Shown piece after piece: positions 44,078 to 52,248 of a stretch of 55,549 bases of DNA. A model generated the notes under the pieces. It searched no databases, was not told where the DNA came from, and saw only the letters and a program-made list of their open reading frames with translations. Position 1 is the first letter of the stretch. The number at the start of each line of letters is the position of its first letter. The stretch is from a virus. The stretch is taken from IMG/VR virus record IMGVR_UViG_3300030060_003999, positions 1 to 55,549 of that record. One strand, 5' to 3'. Position numbers and translations under genes: made by a program.

Positions 44078-44359
44078 TTAACAATTCCATCTTCTTCGTG
44101 CTGCTTTGGCTTTTTCGCTATATGTTCCATCATCTCGCTTAAAACCTCTTGACCTTGCACAAAAAGATTTACGCCTCTTTGCTGCTTTACCGCCAGGTTT
44201 TAATTTACTTGGTTTTTTAGTGACTGGACGCTTTAAATTAGCACCAGTTTCTCTTTTAAACTTAGCACGACCTTTTGCGCTTAATCCACCAGTCTTTGCG
44301 TGAATCTTTTTATTATAGCCCTTGAAAGGCTTTTTCTTAAGAATACTTTGCCATTCCAT
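44078..44359 (-). CDS. tagged small basic DUF6321-like protein
   Basis: After MEWQSILKKKPFKGYN the 93-residue product has TGGLSAKGRAKFKRETGANL, then KPSKLKPGGKAAKRRKSFC and a final RRWNC. This order matches, from memory, the DUF6321 domain found in many marine phages. It is strongly basic with two cysteines and would bind nucleic acid. The tag is added in front of the family domain, which suggests that it was placed on a pre-existing phage protein. Start follows AAGTGATATT. Function unknown. Confidence 0.65.
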   Translation of the reverse strand: MEWQSILKKKPFKGYNKKIHAKTGGLSAKGRAKFKRETGANLKRPVTKKPSKLKPGGKAAKRRKSFCARSRGFKRDDGTYSEKAKAARRRWNC

Positions 44360-44363
44360 AATA

Positions 44364-44801
44364 TCACTTAATCGCTGTTGTTTCCTTACTTAGATGTTTT
44401 AGATGTTTTTTATCTAACTCATAGAAATGTAATAGTTTTTTACTGACTCCTTCTTTATGTTCTTTTCCAGACATTAAAGTTCCATCAGGGTGTTTATGTG
44501 TTTCACCAGTCCATTGAACAGGCTTTCCATTTTCAATATAAAAATGTCTTTCTCCTTTTCCTTTGCGGAAACGCATATACTCATCATGACTTACGGTTTG
44601 TCTTTGACCCATTTTACCTGCTTTTCTTCTAATTCTTCTTTCTGCTTCTTTACGGTCTACATTTCCAAAGCGCATTTCTTCTTGAACTAGTTTTTCTTCT
44701 TCAGGAGTTAAAGGTGGTGGTGCTTTCTTAACTTCACCATATGTTTTACAAGGGTCTTTTCCACACCCGCAATTCTTTTTGATTATTTGTTCCCATTTCA
44801 T
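44364..44801 (-). CDS. tagged Cys- and Lys-rich protein
   Basis: This 145-residue protein starts MKWEQIIKKNCGCGKDPCK, a full tag running into a CGCG-xxx-C metal-site-like cluster. Later come a charged helix (EEEMRFGNVDRKEAERRIRR is close to its sequence) and a segment with many His and Lys (HFYELDKKHLKHL). A nearby GKPVQWTGETHKHPDG resembles a strand-turn motif of unknown family. It overlaps the zinc-finger gene before it by four bases. I infer a head-internal, nucleic-acid-associated protein. Confidence 0.55.
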   Translation of the reverse strand: MKWEQIIKKNCGCGKDPCKTYGEVKKAPPPLTPEEEKLVQEEMRFGNVDRKEAERRIRRKAGKMGQRQTVSHDEYMRFRKGKGERHFYIENGKPVQWTGETHKHPDGTLMSGKEHKEGVSKKLLHFYELDKKHLKHLSKETTAIK

Positions 44802-45052
44802 TTTCCTTTCCTCCTTTTATATGTTTTACAAGCAGAACAAGTCGGCCTACATCTTCTTTTAGTTCCTTTTGATGCATCTTTTCTTCCACAAGGTTTTGGC
44901 CCACCTTTATCATCACAAGTTCCGCAAGCAATCCAACCGCCCTGTGTTTTACCACCAGATTCTTTTCCGCCTCTCCTTGAAAACCAACCGTGTAATCCTG
45001 ATTGTTTCTCTCTTTTGAAATTATCTCCAGCCTTGAGGATTTCTTGCCACAT
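44798..45052 (-). CDS. tagged Cys-rich zinc-binding small protein
   Basis: From ATG 45052, after GGAGTGATATA, the protein has 84 residues and begins MWQEILKAGDN. The rest is glycine- and lysine-rich with GGWIACGTCDDKGGPKPCGR and RRCRPTCSACKTYKRR, i.e. six cysteines that could bind zinc. Similar short Gly/Cys proteins occur in marine phages next to DUF6321-like genes, as here. An in-frame upstream start exists but would bury the tag, so the ATG at the tag is preferred. It may bind DNA inside the head. Confidence 0.6.
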   Translation of the reverse strand: MWQEILKAGDNFKREKQSGLHGWFSRRGGKESGGKTQGGWIACGTCDDKGGPKPCGRKDASKGTKRRCRPTCSACKTYKRRKGK

Positions 45053-45056
45053 TATA

Positions 45057-45230
45057 TCACTCCTTTCTTGAAACCTTTCCTCGTCGGCATTGAACCATAT
45101 ATCCTGATTTGTATGCACCACTTTTCATTCCATACTTTTTATCGGCTAACTTAGCGCAACGGTCTTTCTTTTCACCTTTGCTGTTATGAGTGGCAGTAGC
45201 CTTTGCTTTGAGCATTTCTTTCCAATTCAT
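45057..45230 (-). CDS. tagged small basic protein
   Basis: The 57-residue product, from ATG 45230 behind TAGGTGATTATT, begins MNWKEMLKAKATATHNSKG. The rest is KKDRCAKLADKKYGMKSGAY followed by KSGYMVQCRRGKVSRKE, two cysteines in a lysine/tyrosine frame as found in small phage proteins beside DUF6321-like genes. The trio at 44.1-45.2 kb thus looks like a set of basic internal proteins that share the tag. No function is known. Confidence 0.55.
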   Translation of the reverse strand: MNWKEMLKAKATATHNSKGEKKDRCAKLADKKYGMKSGAYKSGYMVQCRRGKVSRKE

Positions 45231-45235
45231 AATAA

Positions 45236-47743
45236 TCACCTAAAGTGTGCTTTAATAGTATAAACTTGTTCTGTGCTAATGCCATATTCTTTAGATATGT
45301 TTTGATGAGAGTCAAGGGCTTTTACAATAGTTTCTACTTCATGATTACTTAAATCAAGATTATCTTCAACATACATCTTATTGATGATAGTATCATATCC
45401 TACTTCATTCATTGGGAAGAATCCATGTATAACAGGCAAACCTAATTGTTCACGAATTACATCGTGAGCCTTTAACATCTTGTGAATAAGAACAGGCAAA
45501 TCTCCTTGAACTTGTTCAAAGATATTCTTTAGTCTGTTATATTGTCTTTTTGCTTTAGGACTTTTCTGTGTAATTAATCCTTGATTCATGTCCAACCAAT
45601 GAGGTAATGCAAAGATTGGGTAGGTTCTTCTTGATTTATAACCAAATTCAAACTTTTCTGCCCTATCAGCAATAGAAACACCGTTGAATTTATTATTTTC
45701 TCTTGAAATATCTTCTGTTTCAACCATGAAGTAATGAATTAGTCCAGCAATATATTGATTATTTTCTTCTTTCTTTCCAAATATTCTGGTTAAAGACCTT
45801 GCTGCTCTTTCTCCCTCAGCAATTAAACGAGTGTCTATTTGTAGTGATTTTAAGAAAATCATTTCTAAAAAGTCTGCTATGTTTTCTAAATCACTTTCTT
45901 TAAACGATTTAGCAGAACCTTGCATTAATTTTTTATAAGAACCTGACATAACTGTTTCTAATCCTAAGTCAAGAGAAAGAGTTTGCATAACTTTTCCTCC
46001 AATGCTTCCCATAAAACTAGGGATTTGAATAGGTAGTCTTCCGCTATATGCAGGATTAAAGAAATATTCTAAAGAAGTTTCCATTAATTTTTCTAAAGCA
46101 CCTTTTACTTCATCACTTAGAAGTTCTTCCTTTAATTTAGATTCTACTGAATCAACCTTTCTATATTGTCTTTTTGAAGCAGCAGCAAGTCTATTTGTTC
46201 TTGGGTCAATGCCTCGCATTGTTTCCCTCATATCTGTTCCTCTTTGTCTTCCTTTTGAGGTTCTAATGTCAGAAGCATAAGCAATCATTCCCTTTGAAAG
46301 TAATTGGTATAAATCTTCAAAGAACTCCTCAATTTCTTTTAAATCATCAACTGATACAAATTCATAACCTTCTACTCCATCAAAGTATTTTTCTTTAGGA
46401 TATAAGTCATCAAAGTCAGCATTGTCCATTACAGATATAGGCAACCAAAAAGAAATGTCATTAGATAATGTAAGCGTATCAGCAGTTTGGTCTAACCAAT
46501 CTTCAATGTCAGTTTTAAAATCTAAAGAAGTAGTAAAGGAAGTAATTCTTTCACCATCTCTTTCTTCTGCTTCTTCAATTTCATCTATTGCATCACTCAA
46601 TAAATTAACCAAATCGGTTTCTCCTTCTTCGGTAATAGCAAGAAGTTTATCCCCTTTATTATTTTCATACATTAATAGAGGGTCAGCCTGTGCTTGTAGA
46701 ATAGAAACATCATTTAACCAATCTACCCCATCATCTTGAAGCATTCTTGGGTCATCCATTTCATCATTCCATGCTTTAGGAGTAGTATTATTCTGTGGGT
46801 CTTTAGAATCATAGCCTATATTTTGGTCAATGGCATCTTCAATACCTTGAGCCATTTCTTCCATTAATTGACCAGTAATATCTCCTGCACCAGTAGTATC
46901 GTCATCAAATCCTTTACCTCTAATTGTTTGAGCATCAAATAATCTTTCAGCAGATATTAAACCTGCAACAATGTTAAAGAAACGATGCCTTGCTTCTAAT
47001 ATTTCTCCTTTAGCAAGCGGAAAATTAGCAACATATTGTAATCTATTAAAATCATCCATGTCAAAGATTCTCTCAAAGTCTTCTTTTAGTTCTTGAGGAA
47101 AATCTTCATCTTTTTGGACTGCTGCTAAGAAATCTTCAGCATCCTTCTTTAATACAGGAAAAATTTCAGCAATTGATTGCCAATAGTCATAAATGTCTTT
47201 TCTGTTTTCACCTTTAGAAGCATCAATAGAACCTAAGAACTTATCAAAAGGAAAATTACTTTTAATTTCAACTTCTTTAACTTCTTTTTGGCTTTCATCA
47301 ATAATATCTTTGATTCGGTTAAGATTTCTTCCTAAATTACCAGAAGCACCCAACTCTTTACTAAATGCTCCACCATCAAAAATATTAGATTTAGGATTCC
47401 TTATTTCTAACTTACCAGTTAAATCATTTTGCACTAAGTTTGCTGCTGAAAGAAGATTACCATTATGGAAGATATTCATATCAATAATTTTAGCCAAGAT
47501 ATTGAGTTGTCCTGTGCCTTTACCAGTTGTTTGCCTTCTAGCCTTTAAAGCGTCTTGTAGTTTTATTTTGTAGGCTTTTCTTTTGTCTGAGATTTCTTCA
47601 CGGGCTTTGCTCTCATCAGCAGAACCCTGTGCTTCTCTTTTGAGTCTATCAACTTCTCTATCTAATATCTCTTTCATAGCATTAGCCTTAGCCTTTCCAG
47701 TAAGAGAGATTATATTGTCTAATTCGTTGTCAGTATATGTCAT
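45236..47743 (-). CDS. large helical protein, unknown family
   Basis: The 835-residue protein has a charged coiled-coil start (MTYTDNELDNIISLTGKAKA, then DREVDRLKREAQG), acidic middle sections (AIDEIEEAEERDGERIT) and a mixed C-terminal part with YPIFALPHWLDMNQGL. It lacks the N-terminal tag, although its upstream neighbour has it. The two genes share one base (ATG overlapping TAA). Adjacent giant helical proteins at one end of a head region are often internal or ejection proteins. No enzyme motif is recognised. Confidence 0.5.
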   Translation of the reverse strand: MTYTDNELDNIISLTGKAKANAMKEILDREVDRLKREAQGSADESKAREEISDKRKAYKIKLQDALKARRQTTGKGTGQLNILAKIIDMNIFHNGNLLSAANLVQNDLTGKLEIRNPKSNIFDGGAFSKELGASGNLGRNLNRIKDIIDESQKEVKEVEIKSNFPFDKFLGSIDASKGENRKDIYDYWQSIAEIFPVLKKDAEDFLAAVQKDEDFPQELKEDFERIFDMDDFNRLQYVANFPLAKGEILEARHRFFNIVAGLISAERLFDAQTIRGKGFDDDTTGAGDITGQLMEEMAQGIEDAIDQNIGYDSKDPQNNTTPKAWNDEMDDPRMLQDDGVDWLNDVSILQAQADPLLMYENNKGDKLLAITEEGETDLVNLLSDAIDEIEEAEERDGERITSFTTSLDFKTDIEDWLDQTADTLTLSNDISFWLPISVMDNADFDDLYPKEKYFDGVEGYEFVSVDDLKEIEEFFEDLYQLLSKGMIAYASDIRTSKGRQRGTDMRETMRGIDPRTNRLAAASKRQYRKVDSVESKLKEELLSDEVKGALEKLMETSLEYFFNPAYSGRLPIQIPSFMGSIGGKVMQTLSLDLGLETVMSGSYKKLMQGSAKSFKESDLENIADFLEMIFLKSLQIDTRLIAEGERAARSLTRIFGKKEENNQYIAGLIHYFMVETEDISRENNKFNGVSIADRAEKFEFGYKSRRTYPIFALPHWLDMNQGLITQKSPKAKRQYNRLKNIFEQVQGDLPVLIHKMLKAHDVIREQLGLPVIHGFFPMNEVGYDTIINKMYVEDNLDLSNHEVETIVKALDSHQNISKEYGISTEQVYTIKAHFR

Positions 47744-50043
47744 TATTGAACCTCCCTAATCATATTGGCAGTAGTGAATGCTTTGAGCGCAGGTGCGACT
47801 TGAACCTTATTAGTTTTATTTTGAAACTTTTGTCCGTAATTATCTATAAAGAACTTTAATCGCAATTCAAATGCTTTAATTATTTCTTTCTTGAAATTCT
47901 TCAATAATTGTTCCATTTTACCATTTAAGTTTTCAATGACTTGCTTCGCCTCGTCTGTATTCGGCTTGTCGTTTATTTTATTAAACGCTTCTCCTATCTC
48001 ATCGTTGCCTACCCGTTCCGCCATTTTAGACAAGAAGAGTAATGACCCTTTAGGAGTAATTTGGTCTAAAACCTTTGCTGAATCTATCTTGGAATCTATT
48101 AAGTCATTAATTGATTCTTGAGAAGCAGTAGATATAATAAAATCAACAAAGTTAGTTGGCCTTAATAAAGCACTTCTTAGTTCTTGTATTTTATTATCTA
48201 CTTCTTGAGGAACATCTGCTTTTTTCTTTCTCTCTTTGATTTTATCTTTAACTCTAGCAATATCTTTTTTATAAGAAGCCTCTAGTTTTTGTTTAGATGC
48301 TTCTTCCATTTCTCTATTTGGCAAATTAGCCAATGCTTGCTCTAGTTCTTTTAATGCTATTTCTAATCCTCTTGTTGGATTTTTACTTTTAGGTCGGCTT
48401 ACTTGAGATAAATTAACCCCTTCTACCCAATCCTTATAATTAGTTTGATTAACTGTTTCATCTTCATCATCAAACATTTCAAAATCAACATAATAGGCAT
48501 TTTCTACTCTTTCCGTAAAAGACTCAACATCGCCTTCTATTTCTTCTATTTTAGTTCCTGTTGAATCATAATACCTTGTAGTAATATCATCTTCATCATA
48601 TTCTTCTTTTAAGAACTCAAGAATCTTTTTACCTTCTCTTATGGTAAAGTATTTTTCTAGCAAAGTAAGTTGTTCCCTACGAATAGTTAATTTTTTCTGT
48701 GTAATTTCTGCCCCTAAATTACCTTCACCTTGATTTTCTGAAATAATTTGTCTAAGCATTTCATTTAATCTCTTTTTAACATCATCAGGCTTAGTTAGTA
48801 TTAAATTTCTAACGCCTTGTAGTCTTGAAAAAGAAGCAGTTCTTATTTTTAGTCTGGATTCCGCTTTTCCATTCAATAATGCATTTGAAATGTCATCAAT
48901 GATTATTCTATCCACTTCACCATCAGATAATACTTCATTAGTTCTTAAAGCATTAAAGAAAGGTTTAAACCACTCCTTCCCAAAATCGTTAAACAGAACA
49001 ATTGAGGCATAAGGATTTAAAATTAGGGATTTTGTAGTTTTTGCTTGTCTTGGTAAGAAAACTAATCCTTCGGGAATAGGTTCTCCGTTCTCAAACTCCT
49101 TTGGCTTCCAAATTCCTTTAGCATTCTTTAATCCTTCCACAATTTCTATGTATTGGGAAACACTTTCTTCACTAAATGTGCCAACTAATTCGTATTTTGC
49201 TCCTTTAATGTTTAATTCTCTTGCTTCTAACTTTCTTGAGTCAATTTTAGAACTAAGAGTTCCCTTTTTAAGACGAGGCTTAAGTTGTTTTATGTTTTCA
49301 TTGTAAAATTCAAAGCGTTTATCAAAGATTTTCTCTTCATCGCTCTTTTCGCCTTCATTATTTGCTTTATATTCTTCAAATTCCTGTTGTTGCTGCTTAG
49401 TTGGTCGCAAAATTCGGATAAAATCGTTTTCAGTTTCAAAATTTACAAAAATTTTGTTATTTTTTGCTGTTCCGCCAATTAATTCGGCAAAATCTTCCAA
49501 AACTTTGTTGCTTGAAGGAGGGTTCTCAAAGAAAAGATGTGCTTTTCCGCCATCTTCTTCCAAATATTCTTTCAAAAACTCTAATCTATCTCTTTCTGGA
49601 ATGTAGTCTTTCAAAAATTCTCTTTTTGGGTTAATATTTTCTGTAATTTCTAAAATAATTTCAGCAACTTTGTCTTTATCGTCATTATTTTTGGCTGCCA
49701 TCGCTGCCGAAAGCAGTTTTCTAATTTTTTCTATGGAGTAATACTGTCTTTCAGTAAATTCTTCTGTTTTTTCAGCAATAATTTGCAGCATTTCGTCAAA
49801 CATTTCTTTTGATTCTTCTTCGGACAAATCAACTTCTGTTGCTCCTGCTTCAACCCCTTCGTCATAATAGACTTTATGCGACTTTTCGTTGTTTAAGACT
49901 CCTTGAAGTCTGCTCGGAACTCTCTCTAAAGTCCTTAATTGATTTAATGTGTTCTCAAACTCGGCTCTATTCACAACAACATTGGATAAAAATATCCTTC
50001 TTGAAGGAATGCCGATAATTTTGACAACATCAAACCAATTCAT
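47743..50043 (-). CDS. large tagged helical protein
   Basis: The 766-residue protein begins MNWFDVVKIIGIPSRRI, a full tag, and then is dominated by helices with Lys, Glu and Asn (KEEYDEDDITTRYYDSTGTK, ANLPNREMEEASKQKLEASY). A hydrophobic-charged pattern around 330-420 (KGIWKPKEFENGEPIPEGLV) may be a folded domain. It is the largest tagged protein and a candidate for the main cargo or core protein of the head. The start follows GAGGCTTAGG. No homologue is recognised. Confidence 0.55.
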   Translation of the reverse strand: MNWFDVVKIIGIPSRRIFLSNVVVNRAEFENTLNQLRTLERVPSRLQGVLNNEKSHKVYYDEGVEAGATEVDLSEEESKEMFDEMLQIIAEKTEEFTERQYYSIEKIRKLLSAAMAAKNNDDKDKVAEIILEITENINPKREFLKDYIPERDRLEFLKEYLEEDGGKAHLFFENPPSSNKVLEDFAELIGGTAKNNKIFVNFETENDFIRILRPTKQQQQEFEEYKANNEGEKSDEEKIFDKRFEFYNENIKQLKPRLKKGTLSSKIDSRKLEARELNIKGAKYELVGTFSEESVSQYIEIVEGLKNAKGIWKPKEFENGEPIPEGLVFLPRQAKTTKSLILNPYASIVLFNDFGKEWFKPFFNALRTNEVLSDGEVDRIIIDDISNALLNGKAESRLKIRTASFSRLQGVRNLILTKPDDVKKRLNEMLRQIISENQGEGNLGAEITQKKLTIRREQLTLLEKYFTIREGKKILEFLKEEYDEDDITTRYYDSTGTKIEEIEGDVESFTERVENAYYVDFEMFDDEDETVNQTNYKDWVEGVNLSQVSRPKSKNPTRGLEIALKELEQALANLPNREMEEASKQKLEASYKKDIARVKDKIKERKKKADVPQEVDNKIQELRSALLRPTNFVDFIISTASQESINDLIDSKIDSAKVLDQITPKGSLLFLSKMAERVGNDEIGEAFNKINDKPNTDEAKQVIENLNGKMEQLLKNFKKEIIKAFELRLKFFIDNYGQKFQNKTNKVQVAPALKAFTTANMIREVQ

Positions 50044-50044
50044 C

Positions 50045-50365
50045 CTAAGCCTCGCCTCTTTCTCTTAAATAATCGTCATAGTTAATAGTTCCTGTTTTTG
50101 GTCTATATCCTCTTCTTGTTTGATTGCGGAGTTTAGCAGGTAATCTTCTTAAAACATTCTGTAAGTTCTTAGGAGAACCTTCTGGAAAATATTTGTGTGG
50201 GTGAATCTTTTCATGCCCTTCATGTGGATATGGTTCAATAAAAGCAATTGCGCCTCCATGCGCTCTTGAATCATCTTCATCAACTATTTTATAGCCGAGT
50301 TCTTTCATCTTTTGTTTAATCTTTCGTTTCACTTTAGAAACTTTGATTAAATCCCACCAAGTCAT
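50045..50365 (-). CDS. tagged small protein with His-rich loop
   Basis: From ATG 50365 the product has 106 residues. It starts MTWWDLIKVSKVKRK, followed by a basic helix, then GGAIAFIEPYPHEGHEKIHPH with several His residues that could bind metal, then a Lys/Arg-rich end. An upstream in-frame start would bury the tag. It sits immediately upstream of the 766-residue gene, behind another tagged gene, so three tagged genes follow each other here. No family recognised. Confidence 0.55.
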   Translation of the reverse strand: MTWWDLIKVSKVKRKIKQKMKELGYKIVDEDDSRAHGGAIAFIEPYPHEGHEKIHPHKYFPEGSPKNLQNVLRRLPAKLRNQTRRGYRPKTGTINYDDYLRERGEA

Positions 50366-50366
50366 A

Positions 50367-50789
50367 TTAATCATCACTCCTTTTCATGTTTCTTTTATTC
50401 TTTGGAGGTTCATATCCTCTTTCTCTATAAAATGCTTCATCCCATTTAAAATTAGAATCTTCAGGTTCTTGTCCTTGAAAGAAACCCACTCCATGTAGAT
50501 ATTCAAAATCTATTTTTCTTCCTAATGCCCAATATTCCGATTGTTCGGGTGATTCTCTTTTTGCTTCGTGCCATTTGTAATAAGGATGGTTATATATGTA
50601 AGTATCTGGTTCTTCGGGTTCTGGGCCTAATTCCCTTTCTATTCTTGCTCTTAAATCTATAAGAAGTTGTTTTCTTTTTGGTTGAAGGGGGTGGTCTTCT
50701 TTTCTTTTTGGCCTCATTATTCTATCTTCCGCCATGTGTGCTTGAACCATTCTCCAAGCATCATTTTTAAGAATAGATTGCCAACTCAT
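50367..50789 (-). CDS. tagged charged protein
   Basis: The 140-residue protein opens MSWQSILKNDAWRMVQAH, a full tag that extends into a longer amphipathic helix. It is rich in Arg, Glu, Tyr and Pro (ELGPEPEEPDTYIYNHPYY), with a basic end (PPKNKRNMKRSDD). It shares the ribosome-binding motif ATTACAATGAGTTGG with the tagged genes starting at 51263 and 55183. No family is recognised. Confidence 0.55.
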   Translation of the reverse strand: MSWQSILKNDAWRMVQAHMAEDRIMRPKRKEDHPLQPKRKQLLIDLRARIERELGPEPEEPDTYIYNHPYYKWHEAKRESPEQSEYWALGRKIDFEYLHGVGFFQGQEPEDSNFKWDEAFYRERGYEPPKNKRNMKRSDD

Positions 50790-50800
50790 TGTAATTGCTC

Positions 50801-50983
50801 CTATTCTTTAGGATTACTTAATTTATTATCTAAAGCATTTTTGTATAGTTTCATCATTTCATGAATGTCCTCAAGAACCCTCTCCGTCATTTGTAAGTTT
50901 TTTTGAGGAATTATGAACTTTAAATGCTCAACAAGAGTTATTAAATCCTCTTCATATTTTTCTACTACTTTTGATTTCTTCAT
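50801..50983 (-). CDS. small coiled-coil protein, no tag
   Basis: Starting at ATG 50983, behind GGAGAGATTACA, the product has 60 residues, helical throughout (VVEKYEEDLITLVEHLKFII, MTERVLEDIHEMMKLYK). An upstream in-frame start at 51013 is less likely because the repeat-borne ribosome-binding site points to 50983. It lies between tagged genes but has no tag itself. It could be an oligomerising helper. No family is recognised. Confidence 0.5.
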   Translation of the reverse strand: MKKSKVVEKYEEDLITLVEHLKFIIPQKNLQMTERVLEDIHEMMKLYKNALDNKLSNPKE

Positions 50984-51001
50984 TGTAATCTCTCCTGCAT
51001 T
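50980..51001 (-). repeat. direct repeat, left copy of duplicated start region
   Basis: These 22 bases are identical to 51260-51281. Both hold the minus-strand sequence ATGCAGGAGAGATTACAATG, i.e. ribosome-binding site plus start codon. The copies lie 280 bases apart and bracket the 87-residue tagged gene. This copy starts the 60-residue gene. Confidence 0.7.
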
Positions 51002-51263
51002 AAATTTGTTCAAGTTCTCTAATTAAATCATTTGCTGAATTAATATATGGGGTAGCATCTTCTCCATCGGAAAACTTTCCATCTTCAGGAACAGTTCCTA
51101 AATTGGCTTTTAATTCTCCAATTTCATATTCAATATAATCATCAACTGATTCTTCATCAAATCCATCAGTCACCCAATTAACATATTCATCATCATAAAA
51201 TGTTCTTAAAACTCTTCTTAGTTTTTCTAGTCTGCTTTCTTTTAATATATCTTCCCAACTCAT
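51000..51263 (-). CDS. tagged acidic protein between direct repeats
   Basis: The 87-residue protein begins MSWEDILKESRLEKLRRVL, the tag running into a helix. The remainder is acidic with EESVDDYIEYEIGELKANL. It is flanked by two copies of a 22-base repeat that contains the ribosome-binding site, so the gene may have been added or removed by recombination at that repeat. It follows the zinc-HTH terminase-like gene, with the stop and next start overlapping (ATGA). No family is recognised. Confidence 0.6.
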   Translation of the reverse strand: MSWEDILKESRLEKLRRVLRTFYDDEYVNWVTDGFDEESVDDYIEYEIGELKANLGTVPEDGKFSDGEDATPYINSANDLIRELEQI

Positions 51264-51281
51264 TGTAATCTCTCCTGCATT
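51260..51281 (-). repeat. direct repeat, right copy of duplicated start region
   Basis: Identical over 22 bases to 50980-51001. This copy also encodes the last residues of the zinc-HTH gene (M-Q-E-R-L-Q-stop) and the ribosome-binding site and ATG of the 87-residue tagged gene. Because the repeat has meaning as coding sequence only here, this copy is probably the original. Confidence 0.7.
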
Positions 51282-51925
51282 TTCTTTTTAATATCAAGCC
51301 AAATCTCAGGATTGTTCTGTGCTAACACTTCTTGAACAACTTGCATTTGTGCGACAATAATTGTATCTTGTCGCTTGTGAATCAATTTACCCTTAAACTC
51401 CATAAGATACTTCAAAGATTCTCTAATCTCTCTTGCTAACTTAGTTAAGGCATCAATCATCTTAGGGTCTAAATCATTTCCTAAATCGTTAAAGACTTGC
51501 TCTAATCGTGTATCTAACTTAGCAACATTGTTTGATAGTAATTCAACTTCATTTACTTCCTTTTTCGCTATGATATTGGCTGCGGATTGCTGCACGATTG
51601 GCGTTAAGTGGTGTTTCATGTGTCTTTGCACCTGTGTTTTTGACATATCTAAGGCAGAAGAAACAGCCTCCGTTGATATATTACCTTCTTTTATCGCTAC
51701 TTCGTAGTGTTTCCTCATTGGGTCTGTGCATAGATTACAACGAGGATTTGATGAGTTAGTGTAATTGCCCATGTGATTTCTTTGATGTTGTGCCGCAGTT
51801 CCACTTCTCCAGTTATAACGAGCATCTAATTCATCGCAGGTTATTTGACCTGTTTCTAACATAGCCTCTAGTTCTTCCCTATCCTCATGTTGGCACATAC
51901 CACATCTTTTGCGATTAATAGTCAT
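51260..51925 (-). CDS. double zinc-HTH protein, candidate small terminase
   Basis: From ATG 51925, behind AAGGAGTGATTGCT, the protein has 221 residues. Two tandem zinc modules follow each other: CGMCQHEDREELEAML with a later AAQHQRNHMG, and CNLCTDPMRKHYEVAI with VQRHMKHHL. Each pairs CxxC with HxxxH-like ligands around a helix-turn-helix-like segment. The rest is a long coiled coil, and near the C-terminus is PEIWLDIKKKMQ, which resembles the WSDIHK docking peptide. A DNA-recognition domain joined to a coiled coil, upstream of the large terminase, fits a small terminase subunit; the call is an inference. Confidence 0.55.
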   Translation of the reverse strand: MTINRKRCGMCQHEDREELEAMLETGQITCDELDARYNWRSGTAAQHQRNHMGNYTNSSNPRCNLCTDPMRKHYEVAIKEGNISTEAVSSALDMSKTQVQRHMKHHLTPIVQQSAANIIAKKEVNEVELLSNNVAKLDTRLEQVFNDLGNDLDPKMIDALTKLAREIRESLKYLMEFKGKLIHKRQDTIIVAQMQVVQEVLAQNNPEIWLDIKKKMQERLQ

Positions 51926-51930
51926 AGCAA

Positions 51931-52239
51931 TCACTCCTTGAAGTAATCAAGTATTTTCTTTTTATTATCGTTCTTTGCTTCAGTAGTAGTGCTACGACTT
52001 AAGCGGGGAGGATTAGGAAATTCTCTTAATAAACTGGACATAGAATCTCTAAAAAGACTAATGTTTCTTTCATTCATTTCTTTCATATACATTTCTAAAG
52101 TCTTTAAAATAACTGGTTTGAGTTGTCCTTGAAGGCTTTTAGATTTTTCATCTCTAGCAGCATCCATATCTTCAGGAGCATATCTATCTCCTAATCTACG
52201 GGCTTCCTCCATATCTATTTTAAGAATCTTTTTCCACAT
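51931..52239 (-). CDS. tagged helical protein
   Basis: The 102-residue protein opens MWKKILKIDMEEARRLGD, the tag in its short form (Trp as residue two). It continues as a charged helix pattern, with EKSKSLQGQLKPVILKTLEM and DSMSSLLREFPNPPRL, and ends with a Lys-rich tail. The start follows AAGGCGATATT. No family is recognised; the tag points to the head. Confidence 0.55.
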   Translation of the reverse strand: MWKKILKIDMEEARRLGDRYAPEDMDAARDEKSKSLQGQLKPVILKTLEMYMKEMNERNISLFRDSMSSLLREFPNPPRLSRSTTTEAKNDNKKKILDYFKE

Positions 52240-52248
52240 AATATCGCC

